Source: an uncultured Oscillospiraceae bacterium
GTDB taxonomy: Bacteria; Bacillota; Clostridia; Oscillospirales; Oscillospiraceae
DNA length: 64,000 bases
Direction: 5' to 3'
Assembly: GCA_944383165.1 (NCBI GenBank)
Contig: CALWON010000002.1
Coordinates: 1 to 64,000, forward strand
The notes beneath the pieces are model-generated. The model ran no database searches. It was given only the letters and a program-made list of their open reading frames with translations, and had not been told where the DNA came from. Of the stretch, positions 44,718 to 53,456 are shown in pieces; the stretch's first letter is position 1, and every line of letters begins with the position of its first letter. The translations under genes and the position numbers were made by a program.

Positions 44718-45275
44718 TTACTGAAAATATTCGAAAACCCGTGAAAAAATCTCCTTGACCCCTTCCAGTGCACCAGCTGCACCAAATGTGGTCTCCTGTT
44801 CCCCATATAACACCACATTGTCTGGTTCTGATAAGTCCAAATAGACAATCTGGTCATTCATGGGACGAATCATGGTGTCCCCCACTGCCTCCTGAATCTT
44901 TTCGATATCAAACACTTGCTCATATTGAGCAGATAAGGTAACATACTGATCCTGTAACTCAGACAGCTCATCTCTTAAAGAGACTGTCTGATCACTTACT
45001 GCAAGATATTGGGCATAATTCATAATCAACAGTGCAGCCATAATGCCAACAGCAAAAAAGCCAATCACTGCAAAAGGGGACACTTCGCCTGCCTCCCTCA
45101 CCTTAACCTTTGTGCGTTTGAGTGTGCGGCGCTGGACTTTTGGACGCACCTTGGGTATGGGACGCTGAATATCACCCTGTCTTTTTGGAACCGCATTTCC
45201 CTCGTAGGCAGGAGCATAGGCTGTGCTGCCGTAAATACGGTAAGAACCTTGATTGGTGCGGTGGCGGCTTGCCAT
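44718..45275 (-). CDS. FtsL-like division protein
   Basis: A 185-residue bitopic protein: a basic, Pro-rich cytoplasmic tail (1-85), one membrane helix (about 90-110, FAVIGFFAVGIMAALLIM), then a coiled coil (VSLRDELSELQDQYVTLSAQYEQ). The architecture and position between rsmH and the PBP gene fit FtsL, which has little sequence conservation. ATG 45275 is chosen because GGAG is 8 nt upstream. The cytoplasmic tail is longer than usual. Confidence 0.78.
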   Translation of the reverse strand: MASRHRTNQGSYRIYGSTAYAPAYEGNAVPKRQGDIQRPIPKVRPKVQRRTLKRTKVKVREAGEVSPFAVIGFFAVGIMAALLIMNYAQYLAVSDQTVSLRDELSELQDQYVTLSAQYEQVFDIEKIQEAVGDTMIRPMNDQIVYLDLSEPDNVVLYGEQETTFGAAGALEGVKEIFSRVFEYFQ

Positions 45276-45299
45276 TCCTCTCACTCCATTTCGTTCCCG

Positions 45300-46262
45300 T
45301 TATCTTCCGGTAATCAATACATCCTTCAGCTTCTCAGCCACACGCAGCTTTGCACTCCGTGAGCGAGGGTTTTCCTCCAACTCACGCTCACTTGGCAGAA
45401 TGGGTTTCCTGCCAATCAGTCTCACATCTGGTGTTTTTCCGCACACGCAAACTGGAAAATCAGGTGGGCATGTACACCCCTTTGCAAACGCTGCCAAACT
45501 GGTTTTCACAATACGGTCCTCCAGGGAGTGAAATGTAATCACTGCAAGCCGTCCCCCACGGTTCAATCTGGGAACCGCTGCCTGAAGCATACGCTCGACT
45601 GAAGCCAACTCATCATTGACTGCAATCCGTATGGCCTGAAAACTTCTCTTTGCTGGATGCTGTTTTTCCTTCCATGCCTTTCCTGGCATTCCACTTTTGA
45701 CAATCTCCACCAGCTCTAAGGTGGTTTCAATTGGTTTCTGCTGCCTGCGACGTACAATGGCAGCTGCAATGGGACCGGCATAGCGTTCTTCCCCATACTG
45801 GCTCAAAATGCGCCGCAGCTCCTCCTGTGACCAAGTATTGACCACATCTGCCGCTGTCATTCCCTCTGAACGGTCCATCCTCATATCAAGAGGTGCATCG
45901 TTCATATAAGAAAAGCCACGGGCACTGTCATCCAGCTGAGGGGATGAAACACCCAAATCAAACAGCATACCATCCACACCCTGAATGGAAAGCCCATTCA
46001 AAATTTCTTGAATTTTATCATAATTGCTATGGACCAAAGTCACTCGCTCCATCACATCATGCAACCGTTCCTGTGCTGCATCCAATGCAGCTTGATCCCG
46101 GTCCACACAGATCAGCCGTCCTGTGGTCAGGCGCTTTGCAATTTCACGGCTGTGCCCTGCCCGCCCTAGTGTACCATCTAAATAAATCCCATCTGGTCGA
46201 ATCTTGAGCGCATCCAAACACTCCTCCAACAGAACGGGATAATGGGTTAATTGTTCACTCAT
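45300..46262 (-). CDS. rsmH: 16S rRNA (cytosine1402-N4)-methyltransferase
   Basis: A 320-residue SAM methyltransferase (MraW) modifying C1402 of 16S rRNA. Typical blocks are HYPVLLEECLDAL, DGTLGRAGHSREI (SAM loop), LFDLGVSSPQLDD, GFSYMNDAPLDMRMD and ITFHSLEDRIVK. It starts 4 nt after the mraZ stop; an alternative start at 46283 overlaps mraZ. Second gene of the dcw cluster. Confidence 0.96.
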   Translation of the reverse strand: MSEQLTHYPVLLEECLDALKIRPDGIYLDGTLGRAGHSREIAKRLTTGRLICVDRDQAALDAAQERLHDVMERVTLVHSNYDKIQEILNGLSIQGVDGMLFDLGVSSPQLDDSARGFSYMNDAPLDMRMDRSEGMTAADVVNTWSQEELRRILSQYGEERYAGPIAAAIVRRRQQKPIETTLELVEIVKSGMPGKAWKEKQHPAKRSFQAIRIAVNDELASVERMLQAAVPRLNRGGRLAVITFHSLEDRIVKTSLAAFAKGCTCPPDFPVCVCGKTPDVRLIGRKPILPSERELEENPRSRSAKLRVAEKLKDVLITGR

Positions 46263-46266
46263 ATTC

Positions 46267-46689
46267 TTAGAACCCCAATTCATCCATGCAGGCAGCCATT
46301 TTTTCTGGTGTCATCTCTGCTTCGCTCACTGCCCAGCGCTCTTGGCTCCATATCTCTGCCCGATCGTTTACACCCAAGATTACCACTTCCCGTGAGAGCT
46401 TTGCGTACTCCCGCAGCCTCTGAGGAATTACAATCCTCCCCTGTTTGTCTGGTTCACACTTGACTGCATTGGCAAAAAAAGAACGCATCACACGGGATTT
46501 GCTCATGGGCAGGGATGCCAGCTTCTCTGTAAATCGCCCCCACGTACTCAGTGGATAAATGGCAAGACAGGTATCAATTCCCATTGCAAGATAAAATACC
46601 TCCCCCAACTCCTCGCGCAGTTTCGCTGGCAAGAACAGGCGACCCTTGGCATCTATACTGTGCTCATATGTGCCCGTCAATGCCCTCAC
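46267..46689 (-). CDS. mraZ: transcriptional regulator MraZ
   Basis: A 140-residue AbrB-fold protein with the duplicated DxxxR motif: SIDAKGRLFLPAKLREEL (about 11-28) and KCEPDKQGRIVIPQRLREYA (split here as CEPDKQGR and IVIPQRLREY, about 77-95). MraZ binds repeats upstream of its own gene and controls the division cluster. The start is GTG at 46689; a TTG three codons later would align better with other MraZ N-termini and has GGTGAGG near it, so the exact start is open. Confidence 0.95.
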   Translation of the reverse strand: MRALTGTYEHSIDAKGRLFLPAKLREELGEVFYLAMGIDTCLAIYPLSTWGRFTEKLASLPMSKSRVMRSFFANAVKCEPDKQGRIVIPQRLREYAKLSREVVILGVNDRAEIWSQERWAVSEAEMTPEKMAACMDELGF

Positions 46690-46717
46690 CCTTTCCCTGC
46701 TCTGGTGTGGTATTTTC

Positions 46718-46732
46718 CTCCACTCTGCTCCA
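46718..46732 (-). promoter_or_regulatory. candidate MraZ box (two TGGAG repeats)
   Basis: Read leftward, TGGAG-CAGAG-TGGAG gives two direct repeats with 5-nt spacing, in the mraZ leader just after the -10 box. MraZ of other bacteria binds short TGGG-type repeats with the same 10-bp period. Inference from position and spacing. Confidence 0.45.
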
Positions 46733-46745
46733 CTATACTTTTCTT

Positions 46746-46774
46746 AGTATACGAGCTGTTGACATAAAAAGCAA
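46746..46774 (-). promoter_or_regulatory. promoter of the dcw cluster
   Basis: Reading leftward, TTGCTT (46769-46774) and TATACT (46746-46751) are 17 nt apart, about 57 nt before mraZ. Confidence 0.65.
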
Positions 46775-46891
46775 CCCCCTTTTTTGTTTTCCTGTACAAA
46801 AATTTTATATTTTTTCAACTTTATAACAACAAATTTCAGGTTTTTTTACAAACTTCTCCCTTTTGACGAGTGGGATTTCGTCTTCCCTCCA

Positions 46892-46920
46892 TTGCATCCC
46901 ATATTTTTTTATGGTACACT
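46892..46920 (+). promoter_or_regulatory. promoter of the uracil-DNA glycosylase gene
   Basis: TTGCAT (46892-46897) and TACACT (46915-46920) are 17 nt apart, 33 nt before the start codon. AGGAGG sits at 46942. Confidence 0.6.
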
Positions 46921-46953
46921 GCTAACAAGAGAAAATACTAGGAGGAATCATAC

Positions 46954-47547
46954 ATGTTAGGCTGGAAAGAATTAGAAGAAAACTGCAAAAACTGCCAACG
47001 CTGTTCCCTTTCTGACACGAGGCATAATGTTGTGTTTGGTTGCGGTGTTCCCAACGCAGAAGTGATGTTCATTGGGGAGGGTCCTGGGGAACAGGAAGAT
47101 TTACAGGGTATCCCTTTTGTAGGACGTGCTGGTCGTCTGCTAGATGAAATGTTAGAAGTCATTGACTTGAGCAGAGACAAAAATATTTACATTGCTAACA
47201 TGGTAAAATGCCGTCCCCCAAAAAACCGTGACCCCCTCAGTGTGGAACAGGATGCCTGCATTGATTTCCTGCGCAACCAAGTGGCTCTGATTCGACCAAA
47301 AATCATTGTATGCCTGGGACGCATTGCTGCTACAAAGCTCATCAAATCTGACCTGAAAATTACAAAAGAACATGGTCTCTGGTTTGAAAAAGCAGGTATC
47401 CAAATGATGGCAATGTACCACCCCGCTGCCATATTGCGTGACCCCACCAAACGACCAGATGCTTTTGTGGATTTGAAAATTTTACAGGAAAAAATCAAGG
47501 AAATTTGCCAGACCACTTACTCTACCACAGATACAGAGAAAAATTGA
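46954..47547 (+). CDS. family 4 uracil-DNA glycosylase (Fe-S type)
   Basis: A 197-residue base-excision enzyme removing uracil from DNA. The four cluster-binding Cys are in NCKNCQRC (residues about 10-17), VKCRPP (about 87) and VCLGRIA (about 115). Active-site blocks GEGPGEQED and [10 protein letters not shown] and the C-terminal YHPAAILR are typical of family 4 UDG. It is monocistronic and divergent from the dcw cluster. Confidence 0.94.
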   Translation: MLGWKELEENCKNCQRCSLSDTRHNVVFGCGVPNAEVMFIGEGPGEQEDLQGIPFVGRAGRLLDEMLEVIDLSRDKNIYIANMVKCRPPKNRDPLSVEQDACIDFLRNQVALIRPKIIVCLGRIAATKLIKSDLKITKEHGLWFEKAGIQMMAMYHPAAILRDPTKRPDAFVDLKILQEKIKEICQTTYSTTDTEKN

Positions 47548-47564
47548 ATGTATTTTGTCGAAAA

Positions 47565-47606
47565 AATCCCAACAGATGGTATCTCTCATATCATCTGTTG
47601 GGATTG
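47565..47606. terminator. bidirectional terminator
   Basis: AATCCCAACAGATG pairs with CATCTGTTGGGATT around a 13-nt loop; an A run on the left gives a T tract for the leftward cobalamin operon. Confidence 0.82.
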
Positions 47607-47654
47607 TCCTTATATCCCATTTGATTGTTCTAAACACTGGCTGTTTTCTTTGAT

Positions 47655-48308
47655 TCAAATAACCCTGCCAGATGCCTGATAGAGCAGGGCATTGCAGATA
47701 GCTGCTGCAATGGTAGAGCCGCCTTTGCGCCCCAGGGCTACAATGGCTGGTATCTTCTGGCTTTGGCATAGGTTCCAAATCAATCCTTTGCTCTCTACCA
47801 CATTGACAAACCCGACTGGTACACCCACCACCAGGGCTGGTTGCAGCTTTTTTTGTTCGATCAGTTCTGCCATACGAATCAAAGCTGTGGGTGCATTCCC
47901 TACCACAAAAATCCCTGTGGGGTGTTTTTCTGCCCACACATCCACCGATGCCACTGCCCTTGTAGTGCCCATTTCTTTTGCAGCCTGTGCCACCTGTGGG
48001 TCTGCCATATAACAAAATTTTTCCACACCCAGCTTTGTACAGGCTCCCTTGTTTATCCCAGACAGTGCCATATTGGTATCTGTCACAATGGGACAGCCTG
48101 CCTGCAATGCCTGCACCCCTTTTTCCACTGCATCTGGTGTAAAAACCAGTGTTTTGGCAAAATCAAAATCTGCCGCTGTGTGGATGGCACGATACACCAC
48201 CCCTTGATGCTCCTTGGGAATTTGAATCCCCTGCTCTACAAGCTCTGAGGCGATGATTCTCATACTCTCTTTTTCGATTTCCTCCGGCTTGATATGTTTC
48301 CAGTTCAT
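47655..48308 (-). CDS. cbiC: cobalt-precorrin-8 methylmutase
   Basis: A 217-residue enzyme moving the C11 methyl to C12 to give cobyrinate in corrin ring synthesis. The active-site His is in YRAIHTAADFDF (about residue 43); VTDTNMALSGIN, GNAPTALI and VGVPVGFVNVVESK are family blocks. It is the last gene of the operon, overlapping cbiET by 4 nt. cbiA and later genes are not in the window. Confidence 0.95.
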   Translation of the reverse strand: MNWKHIKPEEIEKESMRIIASELVEQGIQIPKEHQGVVYRAIHTAADFDFAKTLVFTPDAVEKGVQALQAGCPIVTDTNMALSGINKGACTKLGVEKFCYMADPQVAQAAKEMGTTRAVASVDVWAEKHPTGIFVVGNAPTALIRMAELIEQKKLQPALVVGVPVGFVNVVESKGLIWNLCQSQKIPAIVALGRKGGSTIAAAICNALLYQASGRVI

Positions 48309-49525
48309 CCCTGTTTCTCCCCCTTATGTACAGTGATGAGAAAAACAGGATTTTGCCCAATCATCATGTGGTAAGTGCCAACCTGTTTACTGCGTGAGAC
48401 CGAAATTTGACTGACCTGTGGCTCAAACCCCCTGTCGGTCAAGTCTTTCATAGCAGAAGCTAGGGTTTCCAGTGCAATGGCTGTCATACAGATATGGGCG
48501 TGTGGGTTTTTCTCCAGAATGACATCTAAAATAGGGGTAAGCTGCCCTTTGGTCCCCCCAATGAACACCCCATCTGGTATAGGTAGGTTGGCAAGGCAAT
48601 CTGGAGCCTTTCCCTCCACCAAATGCAGATTATATGCCCCAAATTTCTGTCGGTTTGCCTGAATCAAACGATATGCTATGGGGTTGCACTCCACGGCATA
48701 CACCTGTCCCTGTCGTGCCTGCAAGGCAAGTTCTACTGCCACAGAACCTGTACCAGCTCCAATATCCCAATAAATGCCCTGTTCCTGCACCTTCAGTTTA
48801 CCAATCACCGCAGCCCGAACCTCCTGCTTGGTCATGGGCACTTCATCCCGTAAAAAAGCCTCATCCTCAATGCCCTGGGAACAGTAGGGGTAGGGGGACT
48901 GGAAGCCCTCCACCAACAACACCGTCAAAGGGGCACAGTTTTTTTCTGCAAATTCCCATACATGACCAGTGAGAATTTTTTCTTCTTCATAAGAGAGTGA
49001 CTGTCCTATGGTTGCCCGCAATGTGCCCAGACCTGCATCGGTCAACACCTTACACAGATCTCCTGCTCCGCCTGCCCCACCGGTGAGGAAAAAGACTGGC
49101 TTTCCCCTCGCAGACAGAACGGCTGCTACAGGGTCACAGGACAATCCATGGGCAGACACCACCTGCCAATCCTGCCATGGCTGCCCCAGTTTGGATGCCA
49201 GATACTGCATACTGGAAATACCAGGAAGTACTTCTACCTCTAGACCCCGCTCCCTCAATAGTGGCAATAAGGTGCGCACACCAGAATGAAAGCCTGTATC
49301 CCCACTGTAGAGGACACATGCTGTCTCATAGTTTGTGTTTAAAAGATATTCCACAATTTCTGCTGATTTTGTGGAAACAAAACGCTCCACCCCTGGTGCC
49401 AGAGTGCACTCCTCCAACAGTCGTTTTGAGCCTGCCAGACAATCTGCCCCTTGTAGGGCAGTCTGGGCTGCTCTGGTCAAATGGTCTGGATTTCCAAGTC
49501 CCATCCCCACCAATGTCACTTTCAT
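48305..49525 (-). CDS. cbiET: precorrin-6Y C5,15-methyltransferase (CbiE-CbiT fusion)
   Basis: A 406-residue fusion. Residues 1-205 form the CbiE tetrapyrrole methylase (GMGLGNPDHLTRAAQ, SGDTGFHSG, PGISSMQYLASKLG), which methylates C5. Residues about 215-406 form CbiT (DIGAGTGSVAVELAL, FIGGTKGQL), which methylates C15 and decarboxylates the side chain. The fused form equals CobL. ATG 49525 is chosen for the GGAGG upstream. It follows cbiJ by 1 nt. Confidence 0.93.
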   Translation of the reverse strand: MKVTLVGMGLGNPDHLTRAAQTALQGADCLAGSKRLLEECTLAPGVERFVSTKSAEIVEYLLNTNYETACVLYSGDTGFHSGVRTLLPLLRERGLEVEVLPGISSMQYLASKLGQPWQDWQVVSAHGLSCDPVAAVLSARGKPVFFLTGGAGGAGDLCKVLTDAGLGTLRATIGQSLSYEEEKILTGHVWEFAEKNCAPLTVLLVEGFQSPYPYCSQGIEDEAFLRDEVPMTKQEVRAAVIGKLKVQEQGIYWDIGAGTGSVAVELALQARQGQVYAVECNPIAYRLIQANRQKFGAYNLHLVEGKAPDCLANLPIPDGVFIGGTKGQLTPILDVILEKNPHAHICMTAIALETLASAMKDLTDRGFEPQVSQISVSRSKQVGTYHMMIGQNPVFLITVHKGEKQG

Positions 49526-49526
49526 G

Positions 49527-50261
49527 TTATTTCCTCCCCTGTTCAAGCCATACCAATACCTGTTCCAATGACTCTCCTGTTTCTGCTGGTCTGCCAATCA
49601 CCACAAGTTCCACCCCAGTCTGTCTGGCTGCTGCCACCTTCTCTGCAAATCCGCCTGCTGCACCACCATCTTTTGTCACCATCCATTGGATGTGATATTG
49701 TCTCAAAATTGCCTCATTGAGTTCCTGTGAAAAGGGTCCATACAGTGCCAGAATATTTCTGGTTGGAATTTGCAGCTGCTGGCACTGTGCCAGACTTTCC
49801 TGTACTGGCAACACTCTGGGGTAAAGACGTGTTTTCTCCAAAACTTCAAATGCAGATAGTTCCTTTGCCCCAGTGGCTAACAGGATATTCCCCTCTGTGT
49901 TGCTTAAAAATTGGGCTGCCTCCTGTGCCGATGCCACTTGAATCCCCTGAAAGGCTCCACCCTTCTGCCTCAACAGTCGCTTCCATGGGGTACGGGTTCT
50001 GGCACAGGCAGTTTCAATGTTTTGTGAAATTTCTTTTGCATAGGGGTGTGTGGCATCCACACAACAGGAACACTGCTCCAGAAGTGCAATAATTTCCTCT
50101 GTGTCCTTTCTGCCCACCAAAACGGTAATACCAGAAAGCCCTGCAAGCTCCTCTGCCCCCAATGGAGTTGCAACACTAACCGTGGCTGGAATATTCTTTT
50201 CAGAAAGAATCTGTGCCAGTTCTCTCCCCTCGGTTGTCCCACCAAAAATCAAAATGCTCAT
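49527..50261 (-). CDS. cbiJ: precorrin-6A reductase
   Basis: A 244-residue NADPH-dependent reductase of the corrin ring (CbiJ/CobK). The start ILIFGGTTEGRELAQIL, CCVDATHPYAKEIS (about 68) and MVTKDGGAAGGFAEKVAAA (about 195) define the family. Overlaps cbiH by 4 nt at the upstream side. Confidence 0.93.
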   Translation of the reverse strand: MSILIFGGTTEGRELAQILSEKNIPATVSVATPLGAEELAGLSGITVLVGRKDTEEIIALLEQCSCCVDATHPYAKEISQNIETACARTRTPWKRLLRQKGGAFQGIQVASAQEAAQFLSNTEGNILLATGAKELSAFEVLEKTRLYPRVLPVQESLAQCQQLQIPTRNILALYGPFSQELNEAILRQYHIQWMVTKDGGAAGGFAEKVAAARQTGVELVVIGRPAETGESLEQVLVWLEQGRK

Positions 50262-50992
50262 ACTTTTGCCTCATAGCCTCGTGGTGTGACAAGGTGCCCA
50301 GAATATACCTGTGTGGAGGAGGAACCAATAAATACTGTGGTAAACATATCCACCTGTTCCTCTTTCAGTTCTCCCAGGGTGAGAATTTTAGAGGTCTGCC
50401 CCTCTCTGCCAATGTTTTTCACCCAACCACAGGGGGTTGTGGCTGGTCGATATTGCAACAAAATCTCACATGCCCGACGCAAATGGTCTGTCCTCTTTTT
50501 GCTCATGGGATTATAGAGACAGACTACAAAATCCCCCTGCCCTGCACAGTCCAGTCTCTTTTCAATGACCTGCCAGGGGGTCAACAAATCAGACAGAGAA
50601 ATGACCACAAAATCGTGCATCAATGGGGCACCCAGTGCCGCTGCACCGGATAGGGCAGCCGTTACACCGGCAATGACCTCCACTTCTACCTCTGGAAATT
50701 CCTCTGACATCTGCAAAATGGGACCAGCCATACCATAGACACCTGCATCCCCACTGCAAATCATGGCAGTTGTCTTGCCCTGCTCCGCCTGTTCCAGTGC
50801 CATTCTGCACCGCTCCAGTTCCTTGGTCATGGGAGTGGTCAAAACTTCTTTTCCCTCTGTCCACTTTTTTGCCAGTTCTATATAGGTGGTATAACCACAT
50901 AGAACCTGACTTTCTTCCAGTGCCTTTTTTGCCTGTGGGGTCATCTGGTCCATACTACCAGGACCCATTCCAATCACATACAGTCGTTTCAT
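50258..50992 (-). CDS. cbiH: cobalt-factor III C17-methyltransferase
   Basis: A 244-residue SAM-dependent methylase that also contracts the ring. Motifs: YVIGMGPGSMDQMTPQAKKAL, CGYTTYIEL, SGDAGVYGMAG (about 80) and YNPMSKKR. ATG 50992 is chosen for GGAGG upstream; it overlaps the end of cbiG by 4 nt. Confidence 0.94.
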   Translation of the reverse strand: MKRLYVIGMGPGSMDQMTPQAKKALEESQVLCGYTTYIELAKKWTEGKEVLTTPMTKELERCRMALEQAEQGKTTAMICSGDAGVYGMAGPILQMSEEFPEVEVEVIAGVTAALSGAAALGAPLMHDFVVISLSDLLTPWQVIEKRLDCAGQGDFVVCLYNPMSKKRTDHLRRACEILLQYRPATTPCGWVKNIGREGQTSKILTLGELKEEQVDMFTTVFIGSSSTQVYSGHLVTPRGYEAKV

Positions 50993-51987
50993 TGCCAATC
51001 CCTCCAACTCAACACAGGGGCTTTCGCTGCCAGTGCCACCGTCACCCCGTTCTCTGCATATTTGTGTACCAACAAATTGTCCCCATTCATCATGGCTGCC
51101 CGTTCACATACGTTGTCTATTCCTGTCACTGTCTGCACAAAAGGAGAGGCTGTAAACTTCCCTTCCACTTTAGAAAGTGTTTGTGAGGAATAGGTCTCAA
51201 ATGGCACTTCCATTTCCTGACACAGCTCCAAAAGTCCCTGCTCCTCTGCTTTCAGGTCAATGGAACAAATCCGTTCCACACAGTCCAACACAAGTCCATG
51301 GTCTGTGATGACCTGTTGCAACACTTTTTTTAAAACATCTTTTTTTGTACCTTTTCGACAGCCCATACCAGCCTGTATCTTTTGGGGAGACAGCCATAGA
51401 GCCAGCTGTGTTGGATGATACCAGTCTATCACAATCTCTGCCTGTTCTCGCTGTGCCCAGACAAGGTTTGTAGGGCATGTCCCCTCTATTTCCCATCTGC
51501 TCCACCATGTCACTGGTTGCCCTGCCAGCAGCTTTGAGGAAATAATCACAATTTTCTCCGGGTTGACCACCTTTAACCTCTGTCTCCTTGCCCACTGGTC
51601 TACTGAGAAAATATGGTTCACATCGGTGGCTGTAGTAATCACTGGTATTGCATGAATGAGAGTTGCCACCTGCCGTGACAGGTCATTGGCTCCCCCTAAA
51701 TGCCCCGATAAAATGGGAATCACAAACTGCCCCTTTTCATTCAGCACCAGCACAGCAGGGTCTTTGCTTTTATGCTGTATATAGGGTGCAATGGCTCGCA
51801 CGGCAATTCCAGCCGCTCCCACAAAAATCAGCCCTTCTGCCCGTTGAAAGGCACGTTTTGCCCAATCCTCCACCCGTAAATTCTCTCTGGTACACTGGGC
51901 ATCATGCCCCTGTTCCTGCAAGAGCTGGGAGAGACGGGCTGCCAAAGCATTGCCCTGTTTGGTAAATGCAATCAGCTCCAATTTCAT
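50989..51987 (-). CDS. cbiG: cobalt-precorrin-5A hydrolase
   Basis: A 332-residue enzyme opening the lactone ring and releasing acetaldehyde, a step specific to the anaerobic route. N-terminal domain with FVGAAGIAVRAIAPYI and SGHLGGANDL; C-terminal domain with GMGCRKGTKKDVL (about 220) and GKFTASPFVQTVTGIDNVCERAA. It overlaps cbiF and cbiH by 4 nt each. Confidence 0.94.
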   Translation of the reverse strand: MKLELIAFTKQGNALAARLSQLLQEQGHDAQCTRENLRVEDWAKRAFQRAEGLIFVGAAGIAVRAIAPYIQHKSKDPAVLVLNEKGQFVIPILSGHLGGANDLSRQVATLIHAIPVITTATDVNHIFSVDQWARRQRLKVVNPEKIVIISSKLLAGQPVTWWSRWEIEGTCPTNLVWAQREQAEIVIDWYHPTQLALWLSPQKIQAGMGCRKGTKKDVLKKVLQQVITDHGLVLDCVERICSIDLKAEEQGLLELCQEMEVPFETYSSQTLSKVEGKFTASPFVQTVTGIDNVCERAAMMNGDNLLVHKYAENGVTVALAAKAPVLSWRDWQ

Positions 51988-52745
51988 AGGGAGCCATCCC
52001 CTTTGCGAAATTCTGTGGTAAATCCAGGGTGGTACAGTTTACTCCGCTCATAGGTGTGGTTCAGAAAATCTCCCACCAGCACCAACGCAGTTTTGGATAT
52101 GCCGTATTCCTGCCCAGTCTGTGCCAACGTTCCAACCGTACACCGCACTACCTGTTCTTCTGGCCATGTGGCTTTGTAGACCAGTGCTGCTGGGGTGTCC
52201 ATTTCATATGCCCCTTTTAACAGTTCTTTGGAAAGTGCCTCCAACATGCCAGCTGAGAGAAAAATAACCATAGTTGCCCCATGTGCCGCCAGTGAGGCAA
52301 TACTCTCCCTCTCTGGCACAGGTGTCCTGCCTGCCATACGGGTAATAATGACAGATTGGCTCACACCTGGCAAGGTGTACTCCTCTCCAGCGGCTGCGGC
52401 TGCCCCACAAAAAGAGGAGACCCCTGGGGTAATGTCCCATGGAATTTGTTTTTCATTCAGGCAGTCAATCTGCTCCCGAATGGCACCATAGAGGCTGGGA
52501 TCTCCTGTGTGCAGACGCACCACAGTTTTCCCAGCTTGATGGTGCTGTTCCACCACCTCTATCACCTGCTCTAGGGTCATATGGGCACTGTTATAAATGG
52601 GTACCCCCTCACGCACCAGCCCCAACAGCGCAGGATTCACCAAACTACCTGCATAGATCACACAGTCAGCCTGTTTGAGCAGTTCTGCCCCTCTGAGGGT
52701 GATCAAGTCAGGCGCGCCAGAACCTGCCCCCACAAAATGTACCAT
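51984..52745 (-). CDS. cbiF: cobalt-precorrin-4 C11-methyltransferase
   Basis: A 253-residue tetrapyrrole methylase. Motifs: FVGAGSGAPDLITLRGAELL, YNSAHMTLEQ, LHTGDPSLYGAIREQ (about 78) and TPGVSSFCGAAAAAGEEYTLPG, here cited in parts as PGVSSFCGA and EEYTLPG. It lies 15 nt after cbiL. Confidence 0.95.
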   Translation of the reverse strand: MVHFVGAGSGAPDLITLRGAELLKQADCVIYAGSLVNPALLGLVREGVPIYNSAHMTLEQVIEVVEQHHQAGKTVVRLHTGDPSLYGAIREQIDCLNEKQIPWDITPGVSSFCGAAAAAGEEYTLPGVSQSVIITRMAGRTPVPERESIASLAAHGATMVIFLSAGMLEALSKELLKGAYEMDTPAALVYKATWPEEQVVRCTVGTLAQTGQEYGISKTALVLVGDFLNHTYERSKLYHPGFTTEFRKGDGSL

Positions 52746-52760
52746 ATTCCAACACTCCCC

Positions 52761-53456
52761 TTATGAAATGACAATGGTTGTGAAATAACCACTGGACTGT
52801 GGTTTTTCCTCCAGTGTCTCAAAGACACGCTCCCCTTCCAATCCACAGTTTTCTACCATACCAGCCTGAGAAAGCAACTGATTTCCTTCCAGTGTTTCCA
52901 GTAATTTAGGGTAGTTCTTCCCTGCTTTCATGAGAATTTTTGTACCTGTCAGTTGGAGACCATCTTCAAATTGTTTCCCACCGCCGGGCAAAATGTGTAA
53001 TGGCTCATTCATGGTGGTCAGGCTACGATTGAGACGGGCTGCCACAGCACAAAAGCTGGGAACACCGGGAATCATTTCACAGCAAAACCCCTCCACTTTC
53101 AAAAGCTCCATCAAATAACAGTAGGTAGAGAAAATAGATACATCCCCCAAAATTGCCATTGCCACATCCTGCCCCTGCTCCAAATAGGCTTTTACCTGTT
53201 CTGCCGCCTTCTGGTGTGCTTCCTGTTGCTTCTGTTTGTCTCTGGACATGGTAAAAAACAGGGGAAGCAAGGTTTTTCCGTTCAAATTTGCCGCCTGTTT
53301 TGCAATGTTCAGTGCGGTCATCTCACCAGAAGCAGTTTGAGGAGCTGCCAGCACAGGGCAGTGCTCCAAAATACGCACCGCCTTTAGGGTCATCAGTTCT
53401 GGATCTCCTGGACCTACTCCCACTCCATAAAAAATGCCTAATTTTTTCTGTTCCAT
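52761..53456 (-). CDS. cbiL: cobalt-factor II C20-methyltransferase
   Basis: A 231-residue tetrapyrrole methylase acting early in the pathway. Motifs: YGVGVGPGDPELMTLKAVRI, ILGDVSIFSTYCYL (about 95), PGVPSFCAVAARL. The GDVSIFSTY form is typical of C20 methylases. It starts within the end of cbiD (19-nt overlap). Confidence 0.94.
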   Translation of the reverse strand: MEQKKLGIFYGVGVGPGDPELMTLKAVRILEHCPVLAAPQTASGEMTALNIAKQAANLNGKTLLPLFFTMSRDKQKQQEAHQKAAEQVKAYLEQGQDVAMAILGDVSIFSTYCYLMELLKVEGFCCEMIPGVPSFCAVAARLNRSLTTMNEPLHILPGGGKQFEDGLQLTGTKILMKAGKNYPKLLETLEGNQLLSQAGMVENCGLEGERVFETLEEKPQSSGYFTTIVIS

